Part shown: in pieces, positions 23,796 to 32,773 of the stretch
Layout: each line of letters opens with the position of its first letter
Numbering within the stretch: the stretch's first letter is position 1
From: Dehalococcoidia bacterium
GTDB taxonomy: Bacteria; Chloroflexota; Dehalococcoidia; DSTF01; WHTK01
Length of the DNA stretch: 36,099 nucleotides
Reading direction: 5' to 3'
Assembly: GCA_009377745.1 (NCBI GenBank)
Contig: WHTK01000031.1
Span: forward strand, 1-36,099
Notes under the pieces: generated by a model
What the model saw: only the letters and a program-made list of their open reading frames with translations
The model's database searches: none
What the model was told of the DNA's origin: nothing
Made by a program: the position numbers and the translations under genes

Positions 23796-26700
23796 CTAAC
23801 GGCGGCTTGCAGCGAACGGCGTTAGCTTCGAGGGCAGCGGGGCTTTGATGGCGGGATCGGCTGTGGCCGGTGATTGAGGGAGGCCATCGATGAAGAGGAC
23901 GCCTCGGCCGGAGACGGCTGACTGACGGTCGCCCGGCATCACGATGCCGACAAGGTTGGCGGGATCGGTGGCGGCGACCCAGATGCGCTCGCCGGTGCGC
24001 TCCTGGCGGCGGACCCAACGCAGGGAATCGACGGCGTCCGGAAGGGCGTATTGCTCACCGTTGAAGCCGGAGACGAAGCGGCCGCCGCGGACGAGGCCGC
24101 GGGCTTCGAGACGGCGCAGGGCGCGGAGGACATCCCGCCAGGGGAGGGAGATGCTTTCGCGCGGGTAGAGGTCGCGGAAGAGGACGCCGTAGCGCTGGAG
24201 GAGGACGCGGGCGATGGACTCGGCTAGGTCTTCGTTATCGACCTCTCCCCCTGGCCCCCTCTCCGCCGGCCCTTCGACCCGGCTCAGGGCAGGCTCCGAG
24301 GGGGGAGTGGCGGCCGGATGCTGATCAGCCAAGATGGGGGCACGGCCTTCGACCCTTAGACCCAGCTCAGGGGAGCCAGGCTCAGGATGCCGTGACGACA
24401 CGTCTTGAGATAAGGCGGGCGTGGGGACGAGGGCCCAGCGGCCGGCGGGACCGCTGCCGGTAAAGAAGCCGGAAGCGGAGTAGGCGGAAGCGCCGGCGTC
24501 CTTGCGGCTGATGGCCTGCCGTCCGTGCGGGGTGCGGCCGGAGAGCTGGCGCAGACCCTGGAAGCCGTCCGAGGTGACGATCCCCCAGGCGATTAGCTCC
24601 CGCAGGCCGCGCTCGACGTCCAGGCGGAGGCGGCGGGTGGCGTTGACGATCTCGTCGAAGAAGAGGGCGCCGCGCTGACCCAGCAGGCCATAGATCTCGG
24701 CGGCGGCGCCGGCTTTGGGGACGATGATGGCAGCATCGCCGCGGACGGCGGTGAGCAGAGTGACGAAGTCGGGACGCAGAGTGAGTGAGACCGGCGTGGC
24801 GCGGGTGGCCGTGGCGCTGGCGGTCGAGCCGGTGGTCTTGCGCGGCGTGAGCCGAGCCCAGGCGACCTCGCCGGCGAGGCAGAGCTCATCCAGCCAGGAG
24901 GCGTGATAATCGGCGACGCGGGCGGCGAGCAGCTCTCGCTCCCAGGCGGCGGCCGGCGCTTCGTAGCCCTCGAGACGGGCGATCGCTTGACGGACACCCT
25001 GCTTGCCGGCGAGGCGGGCATCGGGCGTGAGGTGCTGCCAGCGCAGGAGGAAGCGCATGTAGTCCTGGGCGGAGACGGGGTCGATCTCGCGCCGCAGCCG
25101 GTCGAGGGTGTAGCGATGGATACGGGCGAGGAGGCGGCGGTCGCAGAACTCGTCGTCTTCGACCTCAGGCCCTTCGACGTGGCTGAGGACAGGCGTAAAG
25201 CGGCCGCGGAGGACGAAGCCGAGGCCTTCGAGCATACGCAGGCCGCGGTCGATGTCGGCGGCGGTGAGGCCGAGACGGGCGGCGAGACCGGCGGCGGTGA
25301 TGGGGCCGGTGGCCTCGGTCCAGCCGCGGAGGAGGCGGGTGCGGGCTTCGTCGCGGTCTTCGATGCAGGTGAGGGCGGCCTCGGGCGGGTTGAGGTCAGG
25401 CGAGATGGTGGCGTCCGGGTAGAGGAGGCGGACGAGGTTGAGGTTCTCGGCGGCGAAGAGGACCTCTCCCCCTGGCCCCCTCTCCGCTGGCGGAGAGAGG
25501 GAAGTGGAGGTTGGTCTAGATTCGGGGGTTGGTTGAACTCGTCCTTCGAGTGCCTCAGGATGAGCGGACGCGTTGCTCACCTCAGCCGGGTCCTCCGCGT
25601 GGAACGAAGCATGGGGGATAACTGGTACTTCGACGGCGGGTCCGGCGTCCATCTCACCCCGGCCCTCTCCTGGAAGGAGAGCGGATACCTGATCAGCCTT
25701 GAGGGGCGCGGCTGTAGAAGACTGCGTCTGTAGGGGCGCAGCATGCTGCGCCTCTACAGACGTGGGGTTGAGGCGGGCTGCCCTGCCGGCGGCGATGAGG
25801 TCATCGATCTGCCAGGTGGCGGTCAGGGATTCGGGGACGGCGACGAGGCTGAGGAGGGCGTCGTGGGTCTCTTCGATGTCGCGGGGAGCCGGCCAGGCTT
25901 CGTCGCGGACGCGGTTGATGGCGTCGAGGTCGAGGGCGCCGAGCTCGCGGGCGCTTTCGGGAAGGGCGCGGCGCAGGGTGACAGCGCGGGTGCGGCGTTC
26001 TTCGAGAGGGGCGTCGTCGAGGTAGGTGTAGGGCCTGCCGCTAAGGATCTCGTGGGCCATGGGCGAGGGCTCGAGGGTGTCGATGGCGTGGAGGCGGATT
26101 TCGCCGCTCTCGATGCGCTGGAGGACGTCGACGAAGCCATCGAGGTCCATGGCCTCGTGCAGGCAGTCGGCCACGGTCTGGCGGATGAGCGGGTGGTTAG
26201 GGATCTCCAGGGGGCCGGTGACGTTCTCCTGGCAGCCGACCTGGGCCGGGAACACGGCGGCGAGGAGGTCGTCGGCGCGCATGCGCTGGATGGGTGGCGG
26301 TACCTTGCGGGCGCCGGTATAACGCGGCACGGCGAGGGCGCGGCCGGCGTCCCAGCGCCAGCGGACGGGGAAGACGGGCGCGTAGAGGATGGCCTGGCGC
26401 AGCGACTGCTCGGCGTTGCGGGAGGTGACGTAGCCGAAGCTTTCCTCCAGCGGGAAGCTGTGCTGCGGACCGAGCGAAAGGACGATGGAGTCGTCCGAGG
26501 CGGCGGCCTGGAGCTCGAAATCGAAGCGCACGCAGAAGCGCTTGCGCAGGGTTAGGCCCCAAGCCTTGTTGATGCGGGCACCGAAGGGGGCGTGGACGAC
26601 GAGCTGCATGCCACCGGTCTCATCGAAGAAGCGCTCGAAGACGACGTCGGTGTCCGTAGGGACGAGGCCGAGGGAGTCGCGGGTGGCGCGCAGGTAATCG

Positions 26701-28952
26701 ATGATCTGGACGGCGCCAAGGTCGTCGATCCCGGCTTCATCTTTGAGGCGCTGACGCAAGGCATCGGGGTCGTCCAGGCCGGCCACGACATCGCTGCGCA
26801 GGCGGCCGACCTCCTGAGAGAGCTCGCGGGTGCGGCCGGGGGCCTCGCCTACCCAGAAAGGGATCGTGGGCGGCGCGCCCTGGGCGTCCTCGACGCGGAC
26901 CTCACCGGCGGCGATGCGCTTGATGCGCCAGGAGTGGCTGCCGAGGAGGAAGATATCGCCGGACATGCTCTCAATGGCCCAGTCCTCATTGACGGTGCCG
27001 ACGACGGTGTTATCGGGCTCGGCGACGACGCGGTAGTCGGCCATCTCCGGGATGGCGCCGCCGTTGAGGATGGCGCTCATGCGGGCGCCGCGCCGGCCGC
27101 GCAGGACGCCGTTGATGCGGTCGCGGTGGAGGAGGGGCGGGGCGCGGCCGGCGCCTTCGCCGACGCCCTCGGCGAGCATATCGAGAATGTCGTCATAGTC
27201 ATCACGGTCGAGGTCCCGGAAGGGCCAGGCGCGGCGGACGAGGTCGAAGAGGGCGTCTTCGGTCCAGTCCTCGCAGGCGGTCTCGGCGACGATCTGCTGG
27301 GCGAGGATATCGAGAGGGGCGACCGGTTGCTGGATGCGGTCGAGGCGGCCGGCGCGGACGGCGCGGACGAGGGCGGCGCATTCGACCAGCTCATCACGGC
27401 TGGTGGGGAAGAGACGGCCCTGGGGCTTGAGACCGAGGGCGTGGCCGGAGCGTCCGACGCGCTGAAGGAAGGTAGCAACGCCGCGAGGGGAGCCGATCTG
27501 GCAGACGAGGTCGATGCTGCCGATGTCGATGCCGAGCTCCAGGGAGGCGGTGCAGACTAGGGCCTTGAGGTCGCCGTTCTTGAGGCGCTGCTCGACGCGA
27601 AGGCGGCGGTCGCGGGAGAGGCTGCCGTGGTGGGAGGCGACAGAGCCGTCGTCGATGAAGGCGGCGTCGGCGGACCAGAAAGCAGCGTCGGGGTCTTCGG
27701 CAACGCCCTTATCGTTTGAAAGAAGAGCGCCCTCCCCACGTCCTCCCTCCGCCAGCGCTCCATTGGCGCCGAGACGCACGCGCAAATTGTGGGCCACGCG
27801 CTCGGAGAGGCGGCGGGTGTTGACGAAGACGAGGGTGGTGCGGTGGGCCTTGATCAGGCCGGCGAGACGGTCGTAGATGTCCGACCACTGCTCCTTGGCG
27901 GCGACGGCTTCGAGGTCCGAGGGCGGGACTTCGACGTGGAGATCGAGGTCGCGCTGGTGGCCGAGATCAACGATGGAGACCTCTCCCCCTGGCCCCCTCT
28001 CCGCTGGCCCTTCGACCCGGCTCAGGGCAGGCTCCGAGGGGGGAGTGGACGTTGGGAGCTGGTCAGGCAGATGGCTACCCCGCGGGTTGAAACCCGCAGC
28101 TTCTGGGGACGAGGCACCTGCACCTGTAACGGGAGAGTCGTCCAGCACTGTTACTTGTTGCTTGTTGCTTGTTACTCCTGCCAGGAAGGCGGCGATCTCT
28201 TGGATCGGCTTCTGGGTGGCGGAGAGGCCGATGCGGTTGGGTCGCTGCTCGGCGACGTGGTCGAGGCGGGCGAGGGTGAGGGCGAGGTGACTACCTCGCT
28301 TGTCGCGGGCGAGGGCGTGGATCTCGTCGACGATGACGGTGCGGACGTGGCGCAGGGTCTCGCGGCTGCGGGCGGCGGTGAGCATGAGGTAGAGGGACTC
28401 GGGCGTGGTAATGAGGATGTGGGGCGGCGTCTTGATGAAGGCCTGCCGGTCCTTCATGGGGGTGTCGCCGGTACGGACGCCGGTGCGGATGACGGGGAAG
28501 ATGGCGACCTCTCCCCCTGGCCCCCTCTCCGCCGGCCCTTCGACCCAGCTCAGGGCAGGCTCCGAGGGGGAAGTTGAGCTGGTTGAAGACTCGGGGCGAG
28601 TGGTTGATGTGATGTAGCCCATTTCGGCGGCGACTTCGGCGAGCTCGGCGAGGGGGGCTTCGAGATTGCGCTGGATGTCGTTGCTGAGGGCTTTGAGGGG
28701 CGAGACGTAGACGATCTGGGTCTGGGCCGGGAGATCGCCTGCCTCGGCTTCACGGACGAGGGAGTCGATGCCGGCGAGGAAGGCGGCGAGGGTCTTGCCG
28801 GAGCCGGTGGGGGCGGCGATGAGGACATCGCGATTGTCACGGATCAGGGGCCAGCCGGCGGCCTGGGCATCGGTGGGCGCCTTGAAGCGGCGCCGGAACC
28901 AGGTCTGGATGACGGGGTGGAAGGAGGCGATGGGGTCGGCTGGCTTAGGCAT
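23796..28952 (-). CDS. lhr: Lhr-type large ATP-dependent helicase with repeat-derived insertions
   Basis: Superfamily 2 DNA helicase linked to DNA repair, 1718 aa from ATG 28952 (MPKPADPIASFHP). Order: RecA1 with Walker A APTGSGKT (about residue 48) and Walker B IVDEIHALARDKRGSH (about 207); RecA2 with LVFVNTRRLSERVAHNL, ASHHGSLS, LVCTASLELGIDIGSIDLV and QRVGRSGHA (about 506); then the winged-helix and Lhr core region (MADYRVVAEPDNTVVGTVNEDW given in part: VVGTVNEDWAIE) and a long C-terminal domain. Known Lhr proteins are about 1500 aa; the extra length is explained by insertions near residues 112-149, 258-325, 1061-1164 and 1501-1572 plus smaller ones. All keep the frame and avoid helicase motifs. 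No partner gene is coupled to it. Confidence 0.93.
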   Translation of the reverse strand: MPKPADPIASFHPVIQTWFRRRFKAPTDAQAAGWPLIRDNRDVLIAAPTGSGKTLAAFLAGIDSLVREAEAGDLPAQTQIVYVSPLKALSNDIQRNLEAPLAELAEVAAEMGYITSTTRPESSTSSTSPSEPALSWVEGPAERGPGGEVAIFPVIRTGVRTGDTPMKDRQAFIKTPPHILITTPESLYLMLTAARSRETLRHVRTVIVDEIHALARDKRGSHLALTLARLDHVAEQRPNRIGLSATQKPIQEIAAFLAGVTSNKQQVTVLDDSPVTGAGASSPEAAGFNPRGSHLPDQLPTSTPPSEPALSRVEGPAERGPGGEVSIVDLGHQRDLDLHVEVPPSDLEAVAAKEQWSDIYDRLAGLIKAHRTTLVFVNTRRLSERVAHNLRVRLGANGALAEGGRGEGALLSNDKGVAEDPDAAFWSADAAFIDDGSVASHHGSLSRDRRLRVEQRLKNGDLKALVCTASLELGIDIGSIDLVCQIGSPRGVATFLQRVGRSGHALGLKPQGRLFPTSRDELVECAALVRAVRAGRLDRIQQPVAPLDILAQQIVAETACEDWTEDALFDLVRRAWPFRDLDRDDYDDILDMLAEGVGEGAGRAPPLLHRDRINGVLRGRRGARMSAILNGGAIPEMADYRVVAEPDNTVVGTVNEDWAIESMSGDIFLLGSHSWRIKRIAAGEVRVEDAQGAPPTIPFWVGEAPGRTRELSQEVGRLRSDVVAGLDDPDALRQRLKDEAGIDDLGAVQIIDYLRATRDSLGLVPTDTDVVFERFFDETGGMQLVVHAPFGARINKAWGLTLRKRFCVRFDFELQAAASDDSIVLSLGPQHSFPLEESFGYVTSRNAEQSLRQAILYAPVFPVRWRWDAGRALAVPRYTGARKVPPPIQRMRADDLLAAVFPAQVGCQENVTGPLEIPNHPLIRQTVADCLHEAMDLDGFVDVLQRIESGEIRLHAIDTLEPSPMAHEILSGRPYTYLDDAPLEERRTRAVTLRRALPESARELGALDLDAINRVRDEAWPAPRDIEETHDALLSLVAVPESLTATWQIDDLIAAGRAARLNPTSVEAQHAAPLQTQSSTAAPLKADQVSALLPGEGRGEMDAGPAVEVPVIPHASFHAEDPAEVSNASAHPEALEGRVQPTPESRPTSTSLSPPAERGPGGEVLFAAENLNLVRLLYPDATISPDLNPPEAALTCIEDRDEARTRLLRGWTEATGPITAAGLAARLGLTAADIDRGLRMLEGLGFVLRGRFTPVLSHVEGPEVEDDEFCDRRLLARIHRYTLDRLRREIDPVSAQDYMRFLLRWQHLTPDARLAGKQGVRQAIARLEGYEAPAAAWERELLAARVADYHASWLDELCLAGEVAWARLTPRKTTGSTASATATRATPVSLTLRPDFVTLLTAVRGDAAIIVPKAGAAAEIYGLLGQRGALFFDEIVNATRRLRLDVERGLRELIAWGIVTSDGFQGLRQLSGRTPHGRQAISRKDAGASAYSASGFFTGSGPAGRWALVPTPALSQDVSSRHPEPGSPELGLRVEGRAPILADQHPAATPPSEPALSRVEGPAERGPGGEVDNEDLAESIARVLLQRYGVLFRDLYPRESISLPWRDVLRALRRLEARGLVRGGRFVSGFNGEQYALPDAVDSLRWVRRQERTGERIWVAATDPANLVGIVMPGDRQSAVSGRGVLFIDGLPQSPATADPAIKAPLPSKLTPFAASRR
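24241..24310 (-). repeat. Lhr insertion: family H, copy 1 (last in gene order)
   Basis: Read with the gene it encodes TPPSEPALSRVEG then PAERGPGGEV, directly before DNEDLAES of the host. A D-like piece (LRVEGRAP, about 24340-24375) precedes it. Confidence 0.9.
25461..25757 (-). repeat. Lhr insertion: modules A, I, D, H
   Basis: In gene direction: a family A palindrome with one mismatch (25730-25757, VEAQHAAPL), a family I unit (25651-25684, LLPGEGRGEM), a family D unit (25539-25568) and a shortened family H (25461-25513) ending PAERGPGGEV before LFAAENLN. About 100 residues are added. Confidence 0.88.
27978..28175 (-). repeat. Lhr insertion: 7-base repeats, family G, family H
   Basis: In gene direction: a short array of about three CTTGTTG-type units (28151-28175, encoding TSNKQQVT), family G (PEAAGFNPRG near 28085) and a full family H (27978-28050) ending PAERGPGGEV before SIVDLGHQ. 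It lies between Walker B and the RecA2 domain. Confidence 0.88.
28506..28577 (-). repeat. Lhr insertion: family H, copy 4 (first in gene order)
   Basis: Encodes SPSEPALSWVEG then PAERGPGGEV, directly before AIFPVIRTG of the host. One R to W change relative to the other full copies. Confidence 0.9.
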
Positions 28953-29128
28953 AGCACCTCGAACGGGTGTGCGTATTCTAGCGCAACGAGATAGGCGCGA
29001 CAAGGCTAAGCGGATACAAGAAGCTTGGTTTGTTGGTTTGATGGGACGTTCGTCCGATGTGGCGCTGTTGTGGCGGCGGTGTAATGGGACACCGCCGGTT
29101 GGGCGGCAGTACCGAGAGGAGCAGGACT

Positions 29129-29485
29129 ATGGATGCAGAGCTGAAGTACTTCGAGAAGCCAGACGAAAAGACGGAGTTTCCGGGCGGAGAGGTGGCAATC
29201 GTCAAGGTCGCGGGGACGCCGGTCGGGAAGTTTCGCTTCGAGCCGGGCTGGAGCTGGTCGAAGAACGTGAAGCCGATTGTCGGCGGAGAGTGGTGTCAGG
29301 AGACGCACCTGGGCTACACGATCTCGGGCCGTCTGCACGTGAAGATGTCGACGGGTGAGGAGTTCGAGTGCGGGCCGGACAGCGTGGGGATCATCCCGCC
29401 GGGCCATGATGGCTGGGTAGTGGGTGACGAGCCGTACGTGGGGGTGGACTGGACGACGTCGAGCGAGTACGGGAGGAAGAAGTAG
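29129..29485 (+). CDS. Cupin-domain protein
   Basis: Single-domain cupin of 118 aa from ATG 29129 (MDAELKYFEKPDEKTEF), preceded by GAGAGGAGCAGG. The first cupin motif is in HLGYTISGRLHVKMSTGEE and the second in IIPPGHDGWVVGDEP, which keeps one histidine each. The glutamate and second histidine of motif 1 are not clear, so metal binding is uncertain. The upstream open frame (from 29057) is not needed. It may act as a small-molecule sensor or isomerase; no operon partner. The gap 29486-29671 contains no gene, only a weak family G trace (CCGCGGGCTGAAC near 29522). Confidence 0.85.
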   Translation: MDAELKYFEKPDEKTEFPGGEVAIVKVAGTPVGKFRFEPGWSWSKNVKPIVGGEWCQETHLGYTISGRLHVKMSTGEEFECGPDSVGIIPPGHDGWVVGDEPYVGVDWTTSSEYGRKK

Positions 29486-29671
29486 GCTTCGGGTAGGGTT
29501 TCCGCGGGCGGATTTGGTCATACCGCGGGCTGAACAGGGAGGAGGGGCCACTGATCGAGGGCGAGGTGCTGGAAACGGCGCCTCGTCCTCTTTGATCATG
29601 GGGACCAGATCGGAAGACCACCACCCCCAAGCCGCTCCTGGAAGCAGAAGGGGCCGGATAGGAAAACAGAG

Positions 29672-30493
29672 TTAGGGGGCGGCGCCGGCCGAGGCAGCCG
29701 TGGGTACGGCTTGTGCGGCGGCGTTGGCCTGGGGCTGGGGGGTGCGGATGATACGGACGCGTTTGAAGGTCTCGGTGCGGCGGCCGGAGCGGAGGCGCTT
29801 GATCAGGGCATCGCGGTCATGGCTGGAGATCTGGCTGTGATGAGCCAGCATGGCGTCGGCCTTCTTCTCGATGTAGGCGGAGACGTCGACGAAGTAGTCT
29901 GGCTTGTCGGCGCCGGTGAGGAGCATTTCATTGACGCGGTGCTCCGGGGCCAGGCCGGCGGTCGCGTGCTCCGGGTAGTAGAGCCGGTCGCGGGTGGCGG
30001 GATAGACGGCGTCGCGGACGGCGATGCCGATGTTTCGGTGGTCGTTGTGGTTGAAGGAGGGGCGGAAGCCGTCGAAGGTCATAACGACGTCGGGCTTGTA
30101 GGTGCGGAAGAGCCGGACGATTTGACCTCGTAGCTCGGGCGTAGCCTGGAGGAAGCCGTCCGGGTAGCCGAGGAAGATGACGTCTTTGACGCCGAGGACG
30201 CGGGCGGCGGCGCGCTGCTCCTCTTCGCGCAGGGCGGCGAGCTCCTGGCGGGTCATGTCGGGGTCGTGGGTGCCTTTGTCGCCGGAGGTGGCGAGGACGT
30301 AGTAGACGGTCCAGCCTTCGTCGCACCACTTAGCGATCGAGCCGGCGGAGCCGAAGTCGATGTCGTCCGGGTGGGCCATGACCGCCATGAGCGTGAGAGG
30401 GCCATCGGCGCCGAGGGGCGGAGCTTTGGCGTTGTCGCCTCGGTTACGACGGCCGTTGTTGGGTCTGAGGAAGCCGGGGAGGGGGAGGTTCAT
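29672..30493 (-). CDS. PIG-L/LmbE-family N-deacetylase
   Basis: Zinc-dependent deacetylase of N-acetylglucosaminyl substrates, 273 aa. The zinc motif AHPDDIDFGSAGS is near residue 40, followed by LATSGDKGTHDPD, LGYPDG and the third zinc ligand in FNHNDHRNIGIAVRDA. The N-terminal 33 residues and the alanine-rich tail are outside the family fold. Relatives include MshB (mycothiol), BshB (bacillithiol) and antibiotic deacetylases. An MshA-like glycosyltransferase gene lies 1.05 kb upstream on the same strand, which suits a sugar-thiol or glycoconjugate pathway. Confidence 0.93.
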   Translation of the reverse strand: MNLPLPGFLRPNNGRRNRGDNAKAPPLGADGPLTLMAVMAHPDDIDFGSAGSIAKWCDEGWTVYYVLATSGDKGTHDPDMTRQELAALREEEQRAAARVLGVKDVIFLGYPDGFLQATPELRGQIVRLFRTYKPDVVMTFDGFRPSFNHNDHRNIGIAVRDAVYPATRDRLYYPEHATAGLAPEHRVNEMLLTGADKPDYFVDVSAYIEKKADAMLAHHSQISSHDRDALIKRLRSGRRTETFKRVRIIRTPQPQANAAAQAVPTAASAGAAP

Positions 30494-30503
30494 GGGTGGC
30501 GCC

Positions 30504-30548
30504 GCCTTTGGAGGTTGGACGTTTGAGATTAGAGGTTGGATTTGAGTT
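30504..30548. repeat. Family E degenerate TTGGAGGTTGGA stretch
   Basis: GGAGGTTGGACGTTTGAGAT followed by TAGAGGTTGGATTTGAG, an irregular tandem of about 10-12 base units. Similar stretches lie at about 23481-23512 and 34494-34540, always shortly before a family C repeat. Confidence 0.6.
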
Positions 30549-30593
30549 TAGAGGGCGGGGGGGTGGAGTGGAAGAGCCCAGTATACCCCAGGT

Positions 30594-30660
30594 TAAAACC
30601 AGGGGCATGCTCAGAAGGCAGGACGGCTACGCAGCGCTGTCGCGCTCCTGCGCCTGCTGC
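30594..30660 (+). repeat. Family C bipartite repeat, copy 3
   Basis: Hairpin 1 has an altered stem (TACCCCAGGTTAAAACC, AGGGGCAT), hairpin 2 is GGCAGGACGGCTACGCAGCG with GCGCTCCTGCGCCTGCTGC. It lies in the gap 30494-30749 upstream of the deacetylase gene. Confidence 0.8.
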
Positions 30661-30749
30661 GGAGATTGGGGTCAGTGTGCCAGTAGGCGAAGGGCATCGA
30701 AGTTTGTGACTAAATCCTTCGCTATCGCTCAAGGATGATAGTTGGCGGT

Positions 30750-31496
30750 CTAGGGGTTCACGATGCCGAGGAGTCTGGGAGTCTGGGAGTCTGGGAGTCT
30801 GGGAGTCTGGGAGTCTGGGAGTCTGGGAGTCGGGGAAGTCTGAAGGCCGGTGGCGGCGAAGCTGTACTGGACGCGGGCGTAGCCGAGGATGGCGCAAGCG
30901 TGGCATCCGTCCAGCAGGCGGTAGCGGAAGATGAAGGACTGGCCGCCATCGGCCGCGGTTGACATGGATTCGAGCTGAGGGCCGGAACCCCAGAAGATGA
31001 CGTCGGGGTTCCGCGACTGCAGGGCTTGGAAGTCTGGATTCGAGTTAGCAATGGTCGTGCGGATCTCCTCGGGGCGGACGACGGAGGGGTCACCGCCGAG
31101 GAGGATGGGCTGCTGGTTCTCGTTGGCGCGCCATCGGTACATGATCGTCCCGAGCTTGACCTGCCCATCGCCTTGGAGGTCGATGAGAAAGCCATCGGTG
31201 AGCTTGAAGAACTCGAAGGCGTCTCGTGTGGCGTTTTCCCTCTGCATGACGGCCCAAACGCAGTCGCGCCAGGCCAGGTCGTTGGGGCCGCAACGGCCGA
31301 AGTCGGCGATGGCCTGTGACGAAGGCTCCCAGATCTGAGATGGGCCGAAGCCGACAGAGATCAGGGGCGAGTCCATGGCTTCGGGAGCGGCGGGACCGGA
31401 GTCGGAGGCAGTGGTGCGACCGAGGAAGAAGGCGGCGCCGAGCGCTAGGACTGCGAGGCTGACGAGGACGAGAAGTCGGTTGCTAACAAAGGCCAT
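30750..31496 (-). CDS. Anchored hypothetical protein with a repeat-encoded tail
   Basis: I do not recognise this 248-aa protein. The N-terminus has one membrane anchor or uncleaved signal (LLVLVSLAVLALGAAFFLG, residues 8-26) followed by an extracytoplasmic domain with motifs WRDCVWAVMQRENATRDAFE, DLQGDGQVKLGTIMYRW and LDGCHACAILGYARVQYSF. The two cysteine groups (GRCGPND/RDCVW and DGCHACA) could form disulfides or bind a metal. The last 30 residues (SPTPRLPDSQTPRLPD and on) are encoded by an octanucleotide array and are surely not part of the fold. It sits between two genes of sugar metabolism on the same strand. Confidence 0.75.
   Translation of the reverse strand: MAFVSNRLLVLVSLAVLALGAAFFLGRTTASDSGPAAPEAMDSPLISVGFGPSQIWEPSSQAIADFGRCGPNDLAWRDCVWAVMQRENATRDAFEFFKLTDGFLIDLQGDGQVKLGTIMYRWRANENQQPILLGGDPSVVRPEEIRTTIANSNPDFQALQSRNPDVIFWGSGPQLESMSTAADGGQSFIFRYRLLDGCHACAILGYARVQYSFAATGLQTSPTPRLPDSQTPRLPDSQTPRLLGIVNP
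30771..30834. repeat. Octanucleotide tandem array (GAGTCTGG)7 plus one variant
   Basis: Seven perfect copies of GAGTCTGG and one GAGTCGGG. On the coding strand three units (24 bases) make one 8-residue period SQTPRLPD. A change of one unit would shift the frame of the tail. Confidence 0.97.
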
Positions 31497-31545
31497 CAGG
31501 ATACAAGACGCTCTGACAGCGGATGAGGTTCCTGGTCATTGGTCA

Positions 31546-32772
31546 TTAGCTGCCAGCGGCGGCGAGCTGGGGAGTGGGGTTGGTGAGGGACTCGTAGACG
31601 GAGAGGACGGCGGCGGCGACGTTTTCCCAGCGGTAGCGGCCGACGGCTTCGCGGGCGGCTTCGCCGAGGTTGCGCCGCAGGGGCTCGTTATCGAGCAGGA
31701 GCTCGATGCGCTCGGCGAAGGGCTCCGGGCAGAGCCAGGGGATGAGGTAGCCGGTCTCGCCGTCTTTGATCGTACCCATGAGGCCGCCGACGCGGGAGGC
31801 GACGACGGGGACGCCGGAGGCCATGGCTTCGACGGCGACGAGGCCAAAGCTCTCGTAGTGAGAGGGGACGACGCAGATATCGGCGGCGTTGTAGTAGAGG
31901 GGCAGCTTGTCGTGGTCGACGGCGCCGACGAAGGCGACGCGGTCCTCGATGCCGCGGCTACGGGCGATACCGCGGAGGCGGTCGACCTGGACCCTGGACG
32001 ACTCGTCGCCGCCGACGATGAGGACGCTGCAATCAACGTCACTTTCGAGGGTGGCGGCGGCGTTGATCAGGATATCGATGCCTTTGAGGGGCTCGAGGCG
32101 GCCGACGAAGAGGATGATGCGCTCGCCGTTGAGTCCGAGGGCGTGGCGGGCGGCCTCCTGGTCGGCGGGCCGGAAGCGCTCGAGATCGACGCCGAGGGGG
32201 ATGACGCTGACCTTGCCGGCCTCGGCGTGGTAGAGCCGGCGGATGAGGGTGCGCTCGGCTTCGGTGGCGCAGATGACGCGGTCGGCGCCGGCGATGATCC
32301 GGGATTCGGAGTCGATGCGGAGATCGGTTTCGTGCTCGGAGAGGCTGGCGCGGTTTTTGATCTCACCGAGGGTGTGGAACATGGTCACGTGAGGTATTTG
32401 CCAGCGGGCCTTGAGCTGCTCGCCGACGAGGCCGGAGAGCCAGTAATGGCTGTGGATGAGGTCATAGGTGGCGTCTTCGTGGGCGGCGAAGGCGGCTACG
32501 GCGTCAGTAAAGGCATCGAGACGCTTGTGGACGCTCTCGGGGGAGAGGTTGCGAGCGGGGCCGGCGCGGAGGTGGATGGCGCGAAGGCCGGGGCCGATCT
32601 GGGTGATTTCGGGCATGTCACGCTGGGTGGCGCGGCTGAAGATATCGACGTTGCAGCCGCGGGCAACGAGCTGACGGGCGAGCTCGAGGACGTAGACGTT
32701 GAGACCACCGGCCTTGTTGCCGCCGGGGCGGGCGAGGGGCGAAGTATGGGCGCTGATGACGGCGATGCGCAT
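31546..32772 (-). CDS. GT4-family glycosyltransferase, MshA-like
   Basis: Retaining glycosyltransferase with GT-B fold, 408 aa. The N-terminal domain has the donor-side GGNKAGGLNVYVLELARQL, close to the GGLNVYV of MshA and sucrose-phosphate synthases, and HSHYWLSGLVG. The C-terminal domain has LFVGRLEPLKGIDILI, PSHYESFGLVAVEAMASGVP and VGGLMGTIKDGETGYLI, with the EX7E pair in ESFGLVAVE. MshA joins GlcNAc to inositol phosphate; that substrate is possible here but not proven. The start is ATG 32772; the 9 extra residues upstream (MERWPGGEV) come from a family H repeat that supplies the ribosome-binding site. Confidence 0.92.
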   Translation of the reverse strand: MRIAVISAHTSPLARPGGNKAGGLNVYVLELARQLVARGCNVDIFSRATQRDMPEITQIGPGLRAIHLRAGPARNLSPESVHKRLDAFTDAVAAFAAHEDATYDLIHSHYWLSGLVGEQLKARWQIPHVTMFHTLGEIKNRASLSEHETDLRIDSESRIIAGADRVICATEAERTLIRRLYHAEAGKVSVIPLGVDLERFRPADQEAARHALGLNGERIILFVGRLEPLKGIDILINAAATLESDVDCSVLIVGGDESSRVQVDRLRGIARSRGIEDRVAFVGAVDHDKLPLYYNAADICVVPSHYESFGLVAVEAMASGVPVVASRVGGLMGTIKDGETGYLIPWLCPEPFAERIELLLDNEPLRRNLGEAAREAVGRYRWENVAAAVLSVYESLTNPTPQLAAAGS

Positions 32773-32773
32773 T

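Noticed and set aside
24241..24310. Family H as a transcription terminator or ncRNA
   Set aside because: It lies in the middle of open frames, lacks a T tract and is read through as protein in eight of nine cases.
29607..29620. Sequencing adapter remnant (AGATCGGAAGA)
   Set aside because: Eleven bases match a common adapter start, but the next bases do not, and the sequence continues normally. A chance match is likely.
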